Positions 18,254-26,441 of a DNA stretch of 64,000 nucleotides are shown one piece after another (within the stretch, counting starts at the first letter, position 1; every line of letters starts with the position of its first letter). The notes under the pieces are model-generated. The model was not told the origin of the DNA. It was given only the letters and a program-made list of their open reading frames with translations, and searched no databases. This DNA comes from Methylocaldum sp035627495 (GTDB lineage Bacteria > Pseudomonadota > Gammaproteobacteria > Methylococcales > Methylococcaceae). Where the stretch lies: NCBI RefSeq assembly GCF_035627495.1, contig NZ_DASPLO010000007.1, positions 1 to 64,000 of the forward strand. Reading direction: 5' to 3'. The position numbers were made by a program, and so were the translations under genes.

Positions 18254-18280
18254 TAAAGTTGGCGGTCGGGGGGCCGATAA
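18254..18280 (+). promoter_or_regulatory. Consensus sigma28 (FliA) promoter for flgMN
   Basis: TAAAGTT starting at 18254 and GCCGATAA at 18273-18280 give exactly TAAA-N15-GCCGATAA, a full match to the E. coli/Pseudomonas FliA consensus. It lies between flgA and flgM, so flgM (the anti-sigma28 factor), flgN and the PilZ gene are under control of the sigma factor that FlgM inhibits. Confidence 0.9.
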
Positions 18281-18313
18281 CAATTTAAATGGTTCTGCCA
18301 AGAGGATGCGGTC

Positions 18314-18622
18314 ATGGAAATTAAGCTTCAAAACACCATCAGCGGTCTCTCCACCGGGGCGACCCATAAAAAAACGAATAAAGAAACGCCGGCTGGCGTC
18401 GGGGAGTCCGATGCCTCGTCAACATCGATTGGCAGTGTGTCTCCCGAAACATCGCTTCGGCTCTCCGAGGTCACAGAGCGTTTGTTGACCGAGTCCTCGG
18501 TTGACGATGCGCGGGTGGCGCGGATTGCCGGCGCGGTTCAGTCGGGCAACTACGAAATCAATCCGCAGCGGGCGGCGGAGAAGCTCATCGCCATGGAACG
18601 GATGCTCCCTAGGTTCTCATGA
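18314..18622 (+). CDS. flgM: Anti-sigma28 factor FlgM
   Basis: FlgM binds and blocks sigma28 until the hook-basal body is complete and FlgM is exported. The 102-residue protein has a low-complexity, disordered N-terminal half (Ser/Thr/Lys-rich). The C-terminal sigma-binding half contains VDDARVARIAGAVQSGNYEI, NPQRAAEKLI and a final helix. Length is typical (about 97-107). AGAGG precedes the ATG. Its stop overlaps flgN as ATGA. Confidence 0.92.
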   Translation: MEIKLQNTISGLSTGATHKKTNKETPAGVGESDASSTSIGSVSPETSLRLSEVTERLLTESSVDDARVARIAGAVQSGNYEINPQRAAEKLIAMERMLPRFS

Positions 18623-19107
18623 CCGCACACGCCCAAAAGCTTCGCGAGCTGTTCCGCCAAATGCTTGACGGACTCGGCGGAATGTTGAGCCTGTTGGAGA
18701 AGGAGTCGGAATGTCTCGCGGCGCGTGAGATCGAGGCAGTGGAGGCAGCGTCTTCGAAGAAGCAGAAACTCGCATTCCTGCTCAACGATTTAGCTGCTCG
18801 CCAGACCGGGTTTGTCCACGCGTACGGTTTGCCGTCCGACGCGGGCAACATCAATACGTTTCTGGACCGGCTCGATTCCGAACTGCCGGAGGTGGAGACC
18901 CTGCGGGCCGAGTGGCGCGAGATCGTGCGCCTGACTTTGGCCTGCAGAAGGCAGAATGAACTCAACGGCGCTTATATCGGCCTTTTGCGCCGCCACGTCG
19001 ATTCCAGTTTAAATTTTCTTCACGGGTTCTCGTCGGCGGGTGCAACCTATGGGCCGGACGGATCAAGGTGCCGTGGAGAGATTTCGCGGCAGTCATTTTC
19101 GGTTTGA
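18619..19107 (+). CDS. flgN: Flagellar export chaperone FlgN
   Basis: FlgN is the cytoplasmic chaperone for FlgK and FlgL. The 162-residue protein is almost entirely alpha-helical, with a long N-terminal helical hairpin (LFRQMLDGLGGMLSLLEKES), a mid helix with RRQNELNGAYIGLLRRHVDS and the TYGPDG motif common at the end of FlgN proteins. It overlaps flgM by 4 nt, so the two are translationally coupled. Confidence 0.9.
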   Translation: MTAHAQKLRELFRQMLDGLGGMLSLLEKESECLAAREIEAVEAASSKKQKLAFLLNDLAARQTGFVHAYGLPSDAGNINTFLDRLDSELPEVETLRAEWREIVRLTLACRRQNELNGAYIGLLRRHVDSSLNFLHGFSSAGATYGPDGSRCRGEISRQSFSV

Positions 19108-19112
19108 CCCGC

Positions 19113-19907
19113 ATGCTCGACAGGCTGAAGCGAATCTTGCGACGACCAGCCCTTAACGTAGCGGCAGAGAATTCGGATGAAGCTCCTTCGAGCCCGCGAC
19201 CAATCGGCGATTACGTCATCGATCCCGTCCAGGTCTTTCGGGTTTTGAAAGATTTGCAGAAATGTCACGCGCTGCTCTCGGTTAGAGTGCCCGGAGTTCA
19301 TCGGGCGTTTCTTTCATCGCTCTTGGACGTGGACGGCGAAGAAAATCTTATTGTTCTCGATGAGCTGAATCCGAACCGCGGTCACGAGCTGTTGGCGCGC
19401 CGTGATCACTTCGTGGTTGATGCCCTTCTACGAAAAGTGACGGTATCTTTTCGTGTCACCAATTTCCTCATAGGCGAACAAGACGGAATTCCGTTTTTGA
19501 AAGCCCGGATTCCAGAGGAAATTTACTACCCGCAACGGCGGAAAAGCCGTCGAATTACAGTCCATTCGGCGCTCAGAATTCCATTTCAAGCCAATTTAGC
19601 GGCAGAGCCTTACCGGCTTGACGGCAATTTGGCGAATCTGTCCGAAGGCGGACTCGCGGCTGTCGTTTCTTTGCCGCTCGAAGCAAAGCTGCCTAGAGAG
19701 TTGAAAAACTGTTACGTGTCATTTCCGGAGGGCGACGTTATCGGCTTCTCGCTTTCGATTCGTTATGAGAAGCGGATATCGAAGGAAAAACAAATGATCA
19801 TCGGCGGTAGCTTCTCGGATATCGACCTGGTCGATTGTGCCAAAATTAAACAGTTTTTGGGGGCGCTGGAGCGGGATCAACTTCGGCATCGGGTTTATCC
19901 CGTTTGA
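19113..19907 (+). CDS. ycgR: PilZ-domain flagellar brake protein YcgR
   Basis: YcgR-type proteins bind cyclic di-GMP and slow the motor. The 264-residue product has an N-terminal YcgR (PilZN) domain (about 20-120) and a C-terminal PilZ domain (about 125-250). The PilZ domain carries the binding motifs RRKSRR and, about 50 residues on, NLSEGG, matching the RxxxR and (D/N)xSxxG signatures. I chose ATG at 19113, 5 nt after the flgN stop. A GTG at 19068 would overlap flgN by 40 nt. Position as third gene after the sigma28 promoter supports a motility role. Confidence 0.9.
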   Translation: MLDRLKRILRRPALNVAAENSDEAPSSPRPIGDYVIDPVQVFRVLKDLQKCHALLSVRVPGVHRAFLSSLLDVDGEENLIVLDELNPNRGHELLARRDHFVVDALLRKVTVSFRVTNFLIGEQDGIPFLKARIPEEIYYPQRRKSRRITVHSALRIPFQANLAAEPYRLDGNLANLSEGGLAAVVSLPLEAKLPRELKNCYVSFPEGDVIGFSLSIRYEKRISKEKQMIIGGSFSDIDLVDCAKIKQFLGALERDQLRHRVYPV

Positions 19908-19924
19908 AAGGCCATTCTTATGTA

Positions 19925-19953
19925 TTGTAAAACAAGACGACCAGTCGTATAGT
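19925..19953 (+). promoter_or_regulatory. Promoter with embedded TetR operator
   Basis: TTGTAA (19925-19930), a 17-nt spacer and TATAGT (19948-19953) form a good sigma70 promoter. Inside it, ACGAC-CA-GTCGT (19937-19948) is a perfect inverted repeat reaching into the -10 box, the usual size and symmetry of a TetR-family operator. The predicted transcription start (about 19960) is the A of the tetR ATG, and no Shine-Dalgarno is visible, so the message may be leaderless. Confidence 0.7.
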
Positions 19954-19959
19954 TAAGCC

Positions 19960-20565
19960 ATGGCTCGAATCGGCAGCAAACAAATTACTCGCGAAAAGCT
20001 CTTGGACCAGGGGGTCGCCATGCTCATGGAGCACGGCTATCACGGCACGGGCTTGCAGGAGCTGCTGTCCAGCGTTCAGATTCCGAAGGGATCGTTTTAC
20101 AACTACTTTCCCAGCAAGGAGGAATTCGGTGCGGAAGTTATTCGGCACTACATCGAGCCATTCATTCGCCAGCTGGATGATTACTTGAGTCGGCCGGAAC
20201 TGGATGCGCTGTCCGCGATGAAGCGTTATTTCCGGGATTTGATCGAAGAACTGGAGCGGCGGCAGTTCAAGGGCGGATGTTTGTTGGGTAACCTGATCGG
20301 TGAGATCGGGGATACCAATGAGACGTGTATGGCCTCTCTCCGGGATGCCTTTCATCGTTACAGGGATAAGTACACGGAAGGCTTAGCTCGCGCCCAGGCG
20401 GAAGGGGCGATACGCGCCGATCTATCGGCCGAAACGATGGCGGATTTGCTCTCCGACAGTCTGCAGGGCGCTTTGCTGCGAATGAAGGTTGAGCAATCCG
20501 TGCGTCCGTTGGAGGTCTGCTTGAGCCATCTGCTCGACGATTATTTCAAACCTAAGAGTTCTTGA
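19960..20565 (+). CDS. TetR/AcrR family transcriptional regulator
   Basis: This 201-residue repressor has an N-terminal helix-turn-helix (about 10-56; GTGLQELLSSVQIPKGSFYN, then YFPSKEEF) and a C-terminal helical ligand domain with two cysteines (CLLGN at about 108, ETCM at about 127). The C-terminal pattern FKGGCLLGNLIGEIGDTNE resembles NemR-like TetR regulators that sense electrophiles through cysteines; that similarity is from memory. It shares an operon with the two downstream genes: its stop codon is 17 nt before the SBP56 start. The operator in its own promoter implies autoregulation. Confidence 0.88.
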   Translation: MARIGSKQITREKLLDQGVAMLMEHGYHGTGLQELLSSVQIPKGSFYNYFPSKEEFGAEVIRHYIEPFIRQLDDYLSRPELDALSAMKRYFRDLIEELERRQFKGGCLLGNLIGEIGDTNETCMASLRDAFHRYRDKYTEGLARAQAEGAIRADLSAETMADLLSDSLQGALLRMKVEQSVRPLEVCLSHLLDDYFKPKSS

Positions 20566-20582
20566 AAGCGAGGAGGTATGCA

Positions 20583-21980
20583 ATGAAAAAACAGCGGATA
20601 AGAGAGAAAAAACTGATTCGGGCCTTGCGCGGTATGACGCTCGGATTGATGTCCGGATTGGCCTTAGCCGCGGTGGGTATGTCTTCCGTCAATGCGGATG
20701 AGACCTGCCTGTCGCCCTATATGGCAAAGATCACGGGCCAGGAAGATTACGTGTACGTTTGGACCCTGGGTGCAACGGGTATCGGCGACGAGCAGGACAA
20801 ACTGGTGACCGTGGACGTCAATCCGAAGTCGCCCAAATACAGCAAGATCGTGGACAGTCTCTCCGTGGGCGGCCGTAACGAGGCGCACCATTCGGACTTT
20901 ACCGATGACCGGAACTATCTTTGGGCGGGCGGATTGGACACCAGCAAGATTTTCATCTTCGACGTCCACTCCGATCCGGCCAAACCCAAGCTGCACAAAA
21001 CGATTACCGATTTCGTCGCGAAAAGCGGCGGCGTGGTCGGACCTCACTCGTTTTACGCCTTGCCCGGACGCATGCTGATCACGGGCTTGTCGAACAACAA
21101 GGATCACGGCGGACGGACGGCGATGGTGGAATACACCAACCAAGGCGATTACGTCGCGACCCACTGGGTGCCCACCGACAGCGATATGCGCGGCGCGGTG
21201 AAGTCGGGCAAGTATGCCGACGGTTACAACTACGACGTGCGTGCGCTGCCGAGGCGCAACGTATTGGTTTCCTCGTCCTTCACGGGTTGGAACAACTACA
21301 TGATGGACTTCGGCAAGATGCTGTCCGACAAGGAAGCTATGAAGCACTTCGGCAATACGGTGGTCGTCTGGGATCTGCACAGCCGCAAGCCGAAGAAGGT
21401 GTTCGACGTACCCGGCTCGCCTTTAGAAGTGCGCTGCGCCTGGGAGGAAACCCACAACTACTGTTTCACCACGACGGCGTTGACTTCCAAGATCTGGCTG
21501 ATCTACGAGGATGACAAAGGCGAATGGCAAGCCAAGGAAGTCGCCGATATAGGCAATCCATCGAAGGTGCCGTTGCCCGTCGATATCTCCATTTCCAACG
21601 ACGACAAGCGGCTTTGGGTGAATACCTTCATGGACGGCAACAGCCGTGCGTTCGACATCTCGAATCCGCATAAGCCGGTGCAAATCTATGAAAAGCACAT
21701 CGGCGCCCAAGTCAATATGGTGTCATCGAGCTGGGACGGGAAACGGCTCTATTACACCTCGTCTCTGCTCGCCAACTGGGATAAGAAGGGCAAGGACAAC
21801 GAGCAGTTCCTCAAGCTTTATCACTGGGACGGCAAGGAGCTGAAAGAGCAGTTCGCCATCGACTTCTACAAGGAGAAGCTCGGGCGTCCGCACCAGATGC
21901 GTTTCGGTGCTTACGCGCTGTACAAGAGTGTGGCCGAAGCACGGCCGGCGGAGCCTTTGGCGGAGCTTCGCCGTCGCTGA
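20583..21980 (+). CDS. Selenium-binding protein (SBP56) family, probable periplasmic methanethiol oxidase
   Basis: The 465-residue protein covers the whole SBP56 family. Bacterial members include the methanethiol oxidase MtoX, which converts methanethiol to formaldehyde, H2S and H2O2 in the periplasm. Seen here: an N-terminal signal-like segment (about 14-39, AxA-type cleavage near VNA-DE), the family's ETCLSPYMA start, and His-containing blocks NEAHHSDF, GPHSFYALPGRM and RPHQMRFG that could bind copper, plus repeated beta-propeller blades. I chose ATG at 20583, 6 nt after GGAGG; a TTG at 20562 is in frame but overlaps the tetR stop. It lacks the SCO1-like and MauG-like neighbours reported for MtoX of Hyphomicrobium. 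Family membership is firm; substrate is inferred. Confidence 0.88.
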   Translation: MKKQRIREKKLIRALRGMTLGLMSGLALAAVGMSSVNADETCLSPYMAKITGQEDYVYVWTLGATGIGDEQDKLVTVDVNPKSPKYSKIVDSLSVGGRNEAHHSDFTDDRNYLWAGGLDTSKIFIFDVHSDPAKPKLHKTITDFVAKSGGVVGPHSFYALPGRMLITGLSNNKDHGGRTAMVEYTNQGDYVATHWVPTDSDMRGAVKSGKYADGYNYDVRALPRRNVLVSSSFTGWNNYMMDFGKMLSDKEAMKHFGNTVVVWDLHSRKPKKVFDVPGSPLEVRCAWEETHNYCFTTTALTSKIWLIYEDDKGEWQAKEVADIGNPSKVPLPVDISISNDDKRLWVNTFMDGNSRAFDISNPHKPVQIYEKHIGAQVNMVSSSWDGKRLYYTSSLLANWDKKGKDNEQFLKLYHWDGKELKEQFAIDFYKEKLGRPHQMRFGAYALYKSVAEARPAEPLAELRRR

Positions 21981-22066
21981 CCCGGTGTATTCCGGAGCTG
22001 CGACGGCGGCTCCGGAACGCCGACGGTTTTTTGACGACTATTGATAATCAACGAGAGGAGGCTGCC

Positions 22067-22339
22067 ATGCCCAAGTATTTAATTGAACGCGAAATTCCCG
22101 GTGCGGGAAAACTGTCTGATCAGGATTTGCACGCCATTTCGCAGAAATCGTGCAGTGTATTGAGCCGCTTGGGGCCGCAAATCCAGTGGGTGCAGAGCTA
22201 TGTCACGGATGACAAGGTTTATTGCGTCTATATAGCGCCCAACGAGGAGATGATCCGGCAGCATGCCCAAGAGGGCGGATTTCCGGCCAATCGGATTTCG
22301 GAGATCAAGACGGTTATCGATCCGACGACCGGCGAGTGA
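22067..22339 (+). CDS. DUF4242 family protein
   Basis: The 90-residue protein MPKYLIEREIPGAGKLSDQD fits DUF4242, a small ferredoxin-like fold (beta-alpha-beta). One studied Streptomyces member (SCO4226) binds nickel. The core VQSYVTDDKVYCVYIAPNEE is characteristic. A strong Shine-Dalgarno (GAGAGGAGG) selects ATG at 22067 over the in-frame upstream start at 22031. It is the third gene of the TetR-SBP56 operon, 86 nt after the oxidase stop, suggesting an accessory role such as metal or sulfur-compound handling. The function is unproven. Confidence 0.82.
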   Translation: MPKYLIEREIPGAGKLSDQDLHAISQKSCSVLSRLGPQIQWVQSYVTDDKVYCVYIAPNEEMIRQHAQEGGFPANRISEIKTVIDPTTGE

Positions 22340-22352
22340 TGTATTTTTGCAG

Positions 22353-22417
22353 GGTGGGTTAGGCGCGCACATCAATCATTCGGATTTTCACCGTCCCTGT
22401 GCGCGCCGTAACCCGCC
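22353..22417. terminator. Long inverted repeat between convergent genes
   Basis: GGTGGGTTAGGCGCGCACA (22353-22371) is complementary to 22398-22417, with one extra base and one G-T pair, around a 26-nt loop. It sits between the DUF4242 stop and the metG stop and could end both transcripts. The GGGTGGGTTAGGCGC core is a common dispersed palindrome in proteobacteria, so it may also be a REP-type repeat. There is no T-run. Confidence 0.5.
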
Positions 22418-22427
22418 ATTGGCGTGA

Positions 22428-24557
22428 TTATTTGACCCGCATCCCCGGCTGCGCGCCCTCGTCGGGAATCAGCACGAACGGTCCGCCGCGCTCATCGCTC
22501 GCGGCAAGCACCATCCCTTCCGACAGACCGAACTTCATCTTGCGCGGCGCAAGATTCGCGACCATTACGGTTAACTTGCCTTCCAATTGCGCCGGGTCGT
22601 AGGCCGATTTGATGCCCGCGAACACCGTGCGGGTTTCGCTGCCGATATCCAAGGTCAGCTTCAGCAGCTTGTCGGCGCCTTCCACATGCTCGGCTTTAGC
22701 GATGCGGGCAATCCGCAGATCGATCTTGGCGAAGTCGTCAATCGATATGGTGTCGGCGATCGGTTGAATCGCGTGTTGCTGATGCTCCGCGTGGCGTTGC
22801 TGGGAATGAGGTTCCGGCTGGGCGGCGGCTTGCAGGTTCTGTTTGTTGGCTTCCACGAGAGATTCGATTTGTTTGGGGTCAATCCTGGTAATGAGATGTT
22901 TGTAAGTTTTTATTTCATGTGACAGAAGGCTTTGATTCAGATCTTTCCAAGTTAAAGGCTGAATATTCAGAAAAGCCTCAACATGTCCCGCTAGCCGCGG
23001 TAGGATCGGTTTAAGCATCAAAGTAAGCAGACGAAAAAGATTAAGTGCTGCGGTGCAAATTAGATGTAATTCTTCAATATTTTTCTCGTCTTTCGCTAAT
23101 TTCCATGGCTCTTTATGGTTTACATACCTATTAGCGATATCCGCAAGTTCCATGATTACGCGAATAGCACGCCCATATTCCCGCTTCTCATAAGCGTCAG
23201 CGACATGCTCTATTGCAAAGATACGAAATCTATCAAACAAGTTTGTTTGGCCAGGAATTATTCCGCCGTCATCATTTTGTTCTTCCGCCAGTTGTTTGTA
23301 GTAGGGCTTCGGATCGATGATTGGTAACGTGTTAGCTAGTTTGCCTCCGAAGTTTTTTTCTATAAATCCCGCTGTCCGACTCGCAATATTGATGTACTTC
23401 CCCACCAAATCGCTATTCACCCGCAGCACGAAATCTTCCAAATTAAGATCAATATCCTCCATCGTCCCGTTCAGCTTGCAGGCGTAGTAATAGCGTAGCC
23501 ATTCGGGGTTCAGTCCCTGCTGCAGATAGCTTTCGGCGGTGATGAAGGTGCCGCGCGATTTGGACATTTTCTCGCCATTCACGGTCAGGAAGCCGTGGGC
23601 GAAGATCTTGCTGGGGGTGCGAAAATCCGAGTGTTCCAGCATCGCGGGCCAGAATAGGGCGTGGAAATACAGGATGTCCTTGCCGATGAAATGGTAGAGC
23701 TCGGTGTTCGAATTCTTGTTCCAGTACTGTTCGAAATCGAGGTTCAGCCGCTCGCACAGATTTTTGAAGCTGCCCATATAGCCGATGGGCGCGTCCAGCC
23801 AGACATAGAAGAACTTGCCCGGCGCGTCGGGGATTTCGAAGCCGAAATAGGGCGCATCGCGGGAAATATCCCAATCGTTTAGGCCCGCCTCGAACCATTC
23901 CGCCATTTTATTGGCGGCTTCATCTTGCAGGTGTCCGGCGCGGGTCCAGGTCTTGAGGAACTCCTCGCATTTTCCGAGCTTGAAGAAATAATGCACCGAT
24001 TCTTTCCGCACCGGGGCAGCTCCCGAAACGGCAGAATAGGGATTAATCAGATCAGTCGGCGAGTAGGTCGCGCCACAGACTTCGCAGGAATCGCCGTATT
24101 GATCCTTGGCGTGGCACTTGGGACATTCGCCCTTGATGAAGCGGTCCGGGAGAAACATTTCCTTGACCGGATCGTAGTACTGCTCGATCGAGCGCGCCTC
24201 GATCAGTCCTCGCTCTTTCAGCCGGCCGTAGATGGTTCCGGCCAGTTGCCGCGTTTCTTCCGAATGGGTCGAGTAATAGTTATCGAACTCGATATGAAAA
24301 CCGGTAAAGTCCCGCAGATGTTCGCCGTGGACCCTTCGAATTAGCTCCTCCGGGGTAATGTCTTCTTTTTCGGCCCGAAGCATGATGGGCGTGCCATGGG
24401 TGTCGTCGGCGCAGACGTAATGGCAGGTATTGCCGCGCATTTTCTGGAATCGCACCCAAATGTCCGTTTGTATGTATTCGACTAGATGGCCCAGGTGAAT
24501 CGGGCCATTGGCATAGGGAAGGGCGCTGGTGACGAGGATTGTTCGATTGGTGGTCAT
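22428..24557 (-). CDS. metG: Methionyl-tRNA synthetase
   Basis: MetG charges tRNA-Met. The 709-residue protein has the Rossmann HLGH signature (21-24), a zinc knuckle with CPKC and CEVC (about 145-161), KMSKS (about 335), a helical anticodon-binding domain and a C-terminal EMAP/Trbp111-type tRNA-binding domain (about 600-709; DLRIARIAKAEHVEGADKLL). Long-form MetG of this kind is usual in gammaproteobacteria. Base composition is striking: the part covering residues about 366-559 (22880-23460) is far more AT-rich than both ends. All signature residues are intact, so it should be functional. Divergent from mrp. Confidence 0.97.
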   Translation of the reverse strand: MTTNRTILVTSALPYANGPIHLGHLVEYIQTDIWVRFQKMRGNTCHYVCADDTHGTPIMLRAEKEDITPEELIRRVHGEHLRDFTGFHIEFDNYYSTHSEETRQLAGTIYGRLKERGLIEARSIEQYYDPVKEMFLPDRFIKGECPKCHAKDQYGDSCEVCGATYSPTDLINPYSAVSGAAPVRKESVHYFFKLGKCEEFLKTWTRAGHLQDEAANKMAEWFEAGLNDWDISRDAPYFGFEIPDAPGKFFYVWLDAPIGYMGSFKNLCERLNLDFEQYWNKNSNTELYHFIGKDILYFHALFWPAMLEHSDFRTPSKIFAHGFLTVNGEKMSKSRGTFITAESYLQQGLNPEWLRYYYACKLNGTMEDIDLNLEDFVLRVNSDLVGKYINIASRTAGFIEKNFGGKLANTLPIIDPKPYYKQLAEEQNDDGGIIPGQTNLFDRFRIFAIEHVADAYEKREYGRAIRVIMELADIANRYVNHKEPWKLAKDEKNIEELHLICTAALNLFRLLTLMLKPILPRLAGHVEAFLNIQPLTWKDLNQSLLSHEIKTYKHLITRIDPKQIESLVEANKQNLQAAAQPEPHSQQRHAEHQQHAIQPIADTISIDDFAKIDLRIARIAKAEHVEGADKLLKLTLDIGSETRTVFAGIKSAYDPAQLEGKLTVMVANLAPRKMKFGLSEGMVLAASDERGGPFVLIPDEGAQPGMRVK

Positions 24558-24694
24558 GAGACGAATGTAAGGGTTTCTGTTATGGCCGAATTATCCCACA
24601 TTTCGGGTGGGCGTTCCGAGCCGCCCAACCGGGACAAAAGCTGCGAGGAAAGCCCGTAAGCCTCGAGTTATGCCTGGTTAAAAGGCTGCAGTCA

Positions 24695-24723
24695 TTAAGG
24701 CTTCCCGGGCAATTGTGTAGAAT
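24695..24723 (+). promoter_or_regulatory. Possible sigma70 promoter for mrp
   Basis: TAGAAT at 24718-24723 is a good -10 box. TTAAGG lies 17 nt upstream (24695-24700) and is a weak -35. The predicted start near 24730 is about 30 nt before the mrp ATG. Confidence 0.35.
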
Positions 24724-24758
24724 AGCGGCTTATTTCGCCCGAGATGCCGGAGATTTGA

Positions 24759-25847
24759 ATGCCGCTTACTCAATCTGACGTTGAGAATGCCCTTAAGACC
24801 GTGTTGGACCCCAATCTGGAGCTGGATCTGGTGTCCGCCAAATCGGTCAAGAAAATCGAAGTGGAGGATTCCCGTGTTCGGGTGAAAGTGGCTCTGGGCT
24901 ATCCGGCGGCCAGTTTCCACGCTGAACTCAAGAGCCTGATCGCACAAAAGCTGCGTGCCGAAACCGGCGCGGCCGAGGTGACGGTCGAAATCGTCACGGA
25001 TATCGTTTCCCACTCGGTTCAAAAGAATCTGAAGCCGATGTCGGGAGTGAAGAACATCATTGCGGTCGCCTCCGGCAAAGGCGGCGTCGGCAAGTCCACG
25101 ACCGCCGTGAATCTGGCGCTGGCTTTATCAGCGGAAGGCGCGCGGGTGGGTATCCTGGACGCCGACATTTACGGGCCGAGCCAGCCGCTCATGCTGGGGA
25201 TTTCGGGACGCCCGGAGACCGAAGGCGGAAACAGGTTGATCCCGATGGTCGCCTACGGCGTGCAATCCATGTCGATCGGTTATCTGATCGAGGAGGACGC
25301 GCCGATGATCTGGCGCGGCCCCATGGTGACTGGCGCCTTGCAGCAATTGCTCAAGGACACCAAATGGGACAATCTGGACTATTTGATTATCGATTTGCCG
25401 CCCGGCACCGGCGACATTCAATTGACCCTGGCGCAGCAGATTCCCGTATCCGGCGCGGTCATCGTGACCACGCCTCAGGACATCGCCTTGCTGGACGCCC
25501 AAAGGGGCCTGAAGATGTTCGAAAAGGTGGGCGTGCCGGTCCTCGGCATCATCGAAAACATGAGCATTCACATCTGCTCGAACTGCGGCCATGCCGAGCC
25601 GATTTTCGGTGAAGGCGGCGGTGACAAAATGGCTCGGAAATATGGCGTAGAGCTGCTCGGTTCCTTGCCGCTCGATATCGGCATCCGGAAAAACGCGGAT
25701 GGCGGCCATCCCACCGTAGTCGCCGAGCCGGACAGCAAGCCGGCGCAAATCTACAAGGAAGTGGCCCGTAAAATGGCGGCCCGATTGGCTTTGAAAGCGA
25801 AGGATTACAGTGCGCGATTCCCCACCATCACCATCGTCAACGACTAA
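24759..25847 (+). CDS. apbC: Iron-sulfur cluster carrier protein Mrp/ApbC
   Basis: Mrp/ApbC is a P-loop ATPase that carries and inserts [4Fe-4S] clusters. The 362-residue protein has an N-terminal DUF59/MIP18 domain (about 5-80), the deviant Walker A SGKGGVGKST (about 107-116), LDADIYGPSQP and the CSNCGH cysteine pair (about 271-275) that binds the cluster at the dimer interface. It is followed by dcd with 1 nt between them, the usual gammaproteobacterial pairing. Confidence 0.95.
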   Translation: MPLTQSDVENALKTVLDPNLELDLVSAKSVKKIEVEDSRVRVKVALGYPAASFHAELKSLIAQKLRAETGAAEVTVEIVTDIVSHSVQKNLKPMSGVKNIIAVASGKGGVGKSTTAVNLALALSAEGARVGILDADIYGPSQPLMLGISGRPETEGGNRLIPMVAYGVQSMSIGYLIEEDAPMIWRGPMVTGALQQLLKDTKWDNLDYLIIDLPPGTGDIQLTLAQQIPVSGAVIVTTPQDIALLDAQRGLKMFEKVGVPVLGIIENMSIHICSNCGHAEPIFGEGGGDKMARKYGVELLGSLPLDIGIRKNADGGHPTVVAEPDSKPAQIYKEVARKMAARLALKAKDYSARFPTITIVND

Positions 25848-25848
25848 C

Positions 25849-26415
25849 ATGGGCATTAAATCAGACCGCTGGATCCGCCGCATGGCGGAGGAATATGGGA
25901 TGATCGAGCCCTACGAGCCGCAGCAAGTTAGGGAGGTGCAAAATTCCCGCGTAATCTCCTACGGCACATCGAGCTACGGCTACGACATCCGGTGTTCGAG
26001 CGAATTCAAGATTTTCACCAACATCAACTCGGCCATCGTAGACCCGAAGAATTTCGACGAAAACAGTTTCGTCAACGTGATGTCGGACGTGTGCATTATC
26101 CCGCCCAATTCCTTTGCCTTGGCGAGAACCGTCGAATACTTCCGCATTCCGCGCGATGTGCTGACGATATGCCTCGGAAAATCCACCTACGCCCGCTGCG
26201 GAATCATCGTCAACGTGACACCGTTGGAGCCGGAGTGGGAGGGTCATGTGACCCTGGAGTTTTCGAATACCACGCCGCTGCCCGCAAAGATATACGCCAA
26301 CGAAGGAGTGGCCCAGGTGCTATTTATCGGCGCCGACGAGATTTGCGAAGTCTCTTACAGAGACCGGGGAGGGAAGTACCAGGGGCAGACCGGGGTGACG
26401 TTGCCCAAGACGTAA
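25849..26415 (+). CDS. dcd: dCTP deaminase
   Basis: Dcd converts dCTP to dUTP for thymidylate synthesis. The 188-residue product from ATG 25849 has exactly the usual length. It shows SYGTSSYGYDIR, LGKSTYARCGIIVNVTPLEP with the catalytic Glu in EGHVTLEFSNT, and the C-terminal GKYQGQTGVTLPKT that closes over the nucleotide. In-frame codons upstream (25810) run back into mrp and are not the start. Confidence 0.96.
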   Translation: MGIKSDRWIRRMAEEYGMIEPYEPQQVREVQNSRVISYGTSSYGYDIRCSSEFKIFTNINSAIVDPKNFDENSFVNVMSDVCIIPPNSFALARTVEYFRIPRDVLTICLGKSTYARCGIIVNVTPLEPEWEGHVTLEFSNTTPLPAKIYANEGVAQVLFIGADEICEVSYRDRGGKYQGQTGVTLPKT

Positions 26416-26441
26416 AAATCAGCAAATCCAGGCAAGGCGGC

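Noticed and set aside
25992..26441. Upstream extension of the diguanylate cyclase frame
   Set aside because: It overlaps dcd in another frame, is Arg-rich and resembles no protein domain; the ATG at 26442 is the real start.
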